A stretch of DNA of 64,000 bases, taken from assembly GCA_964057225.1 (NCBI GenBank), contig OZ059900.1, forward strand, positions 23,513,638 to 23,577,637, given 5' to 3'. The position numbers and the translations under genes are program-made. The notes under the pieces were generated by a model that saw nothing but the letters and a program-made list of their open reading frames with translations, searched no databases and was not told the DNA's origin. Numbering within the stretch: position 1 is the first letter of the stretch; each line of letters starts with the position of its first letter. The stretch comes from Auanema rhodensis (lineage: Eukaryota; Nematoda; Chromadorea; Rhabditida; Rhabditidae). Below are positions 62,601 to 64,000 of this stretch, in pieces.

Positions 62601-64000
62601 TGCATTTGACGACTCATATGAACAAAAATCGATTTAATCAATATTAGCCATAAGGGGCGTGCCCTCAGAATATGCTAACTTCCTTAATTTTCTAACCCCT
62701 GTTTTTTTGTCGTGAAAGTGGAACTAGACGTTGTACAAACAATTTTGAGCTAGGTTTCATTGACATTGCATGAGTTTGAACACATGAAATCGTAAGTCAA
62801 AACCTTGTTTACAGCGAAATTTCCAAAAACTGGTTTTCCAGCATAATAAAATATTTCTCATGAGAAATACTGTGTTTTTGTATTTTTCTAGTGTTCAGCA
62901 TGTAAAATGCTTCATTTTAGTATGTAACACGCTGAAATTCGTTGCATTTGACTACTCATATGAACAAAAATCGATTTAATCAATATTAGCCATAAGGGGC
63001 GTGCCCTCAGAATATGCTAATTTCCTTAATTTTCTAACCCCTGTTTTTTTGTCGTGAAAGTGGAACTAGACGTTGTACAAACAATTTTGAGCTAGGTTTC
63101 ATTGACATTGCATGAGTTTGAACACATGAAATCGTAAGTCAAAACCTTGTTTACAGCGAAATTTCCAAAAACTGGTTTTCCAGCATAATAAAATATTTCT
63201 CATGAGAAATACTGTGTTTTTGTATTTTTCTAGTGTTCAGCATGTAAAATACTTCATTTTAGTATGTAACACGCTGAAATTCGTTGCATTTGACGACTTA
63301 TATGAACAAAAATCGATTTAATCAATATTAGCCATAAGGGGCGTGCCCTCAGAATATGCTAATTTCCTTAATTTTCTTACCCCTGTTTTTTTGTCGTGAA
63401 AGTGGAACTAGACGTTGTACAAACAATTTTGAGCTAGGTTTCATTGACATTGCATGAGTTTGAACACATGAAATCGTAAGTCAAAACCTTGTTTACAGCG
63501 AAATTTCCAAAAACTGGTTTTCCAGCATAATAAAATATTTCTCATGAGAAATACTGTGTTTTTGTATTTTTCTAGTGTTCAGCATGTAAAATACTTCATT
63601 TTAGTATGTAACACGCTGAAATTCGTTGCATTTGACGACTCATATGAACAAAAATCGATTTAATCAATATTAGCCATAAGGGGCGTGCCCTCAGAATATG
63701 CTAATTTCCTTAATTTTCTAACCCCTGTTTTTTTGTCGTGAAAGTGGAACTAGACGTTGTACGAACAATTTTGAGCTAGGTTTCATTGACATTGCATGAG
63801 TTTGAACACATGAAATCGTAAGTCAAAACCTTGTTTACAGCGAAATTTCCAAAAACTGGTTTTCCAGCATAATAAAATATTTCTCATGGGAAATACTGTG
63901 TTTTTGTATTTTTCTAGTGTTCAGCATGTAAAATGCTTCATTTTAGTATGTAACACGCTGAAATTCGTTGCATTTGACGACTCATATGAACAAAAATCGA
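59674..64000 (+). repeat. 8-monomer HOR (2,736 bp), running off the window
   Basis: The first unit is 59674-62409 and the second starts at 62410, cut at 64000 after about 4.6 monomers. The order is GCTAACTTCC with TACAAAC (59674, 62410), GACTACTC (60016, 62752), GACTTATATG with TTTTCTTACCC (60358, 63094), Q (60700, 63436), R (61042, 63778), then GACTACTC (61384), GCTAAAA with AATTAG (61726) and GCTAACTTCC with TACGAAC (62068). The private TTTTCTTACCC recurs exactly 2,736 bases apart, confirming the period. Confidence 0.88.

Larger units (their letters stand above)
1..64000. repeat. 342-bp satellite DNA array filling the window
   Basis: The phrase AGGTTTCATTGACATTGCAT recurs every 342 bases from base 1 (1, 343, 685, 1027 and so on). 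It is on the + strand to 43.99 kb, on the - strand from 43.99 to 50.12 kb, and on the + strand to the end. I count 184 full monomers and five partial ones. Two copies anywhere differ by only a few bases, mostly at about a dozen recurrent diagnostic sites. Those sites define subtypes and reveal the higher-order structure. Every monomer has stops in all frames, so no coding role is visible. Arrays of this size and homogeneity are typical of eukaryotic centromeric or pericentromeric heterochromatin. That location, and an insect host, are inferences. The array runs off both window ends, so its full size is unknown. Confidence 0.98.

Noticed and set aside
1-64000. Primate alpha satellite (171 bp), suggested by 342 = 2 x 171
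   Set aside because: The sequence does not resemble alpha satellite as I know it, there is no full CENP-B box, and CpG is not depleted. The length agreement probably reflects nucleosome spacing or chance.
1-64000. Whole array as an assembly artefact
   Set aside because: Near-identical HOR units and an inverted repeat raise this concern, but the units carry private variants and the junctions have specific scars that simple misjoining would not create. It still needs long-read confirmation.

Overview
The whole 64 kb window is one uninterrupted satellite DNA array. It holds no convincing protein gene, RNA gene, CRISPR array or transposon. The repeat is a 342-bp monomer, about 33% G+C (114 of 342 in the first copy), present as 184 full monomers plus five partial ones. 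The host is a eukaryote and the locus is probably centromeric or pericentromeric heterochromatin. CpG is not depleted (9 CpG in monomer 1, observed/expected about 0.95), which argues against a heavily methylated vertebrate or plant genome and suits an insect. Monomers near 170 or 340 bp and large inverted blocks are typical of beetle satellites (tenebrionids such as Tribolium), but I cannot identify the species from sequence alone. I set monomer position p1 at base 1 and use p-numbers below.

Layout. (1) 1-27360: eight head-to-tail copies of a 10-monomer higher-order repeat (HOR) of exactly 3,420 bp. By eye I found only about six substitutions and no indels across the eight copies. (2) 27361-29412: six transitional monomers, the first a hybrid of two subtypes. 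(3) 29413-40356: a 16-monomer HOR (5,472 bp) present exactly twice. (4) 40357-43774: ten more diverse monomers. (5) 43775-44835: the centre of a very large palindrome, with a rearranged fold-back junction at about 43991. (6) 43992-50120: the array runs on the opposite strand for 6.1 kb. Positions 44836-49279 mirror 39331-43774 monomer by monomer about an axis at 44305. (7) About 50121: orientation flips back at a second junction. (8) 50121-64000: forward array with its own short HORs: a 3-mer twice, a 4-mer, a 5-mer twice, and an 8-mer that runs off the window.

These parts describe a satellite evolving by unequal exchange, segmental duplication and one fold-back inverted duplication. Subtype-diagnostic bases let each event be read. 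Every monomer also carries a conserved CENP-B-box-like stretch and several short dyad symmetries, which are candidate protein-binding or structural elements. The most notable feature is the inverted duplication, whose two edges show 2-3 bp microhomologies and small local rearrangements.
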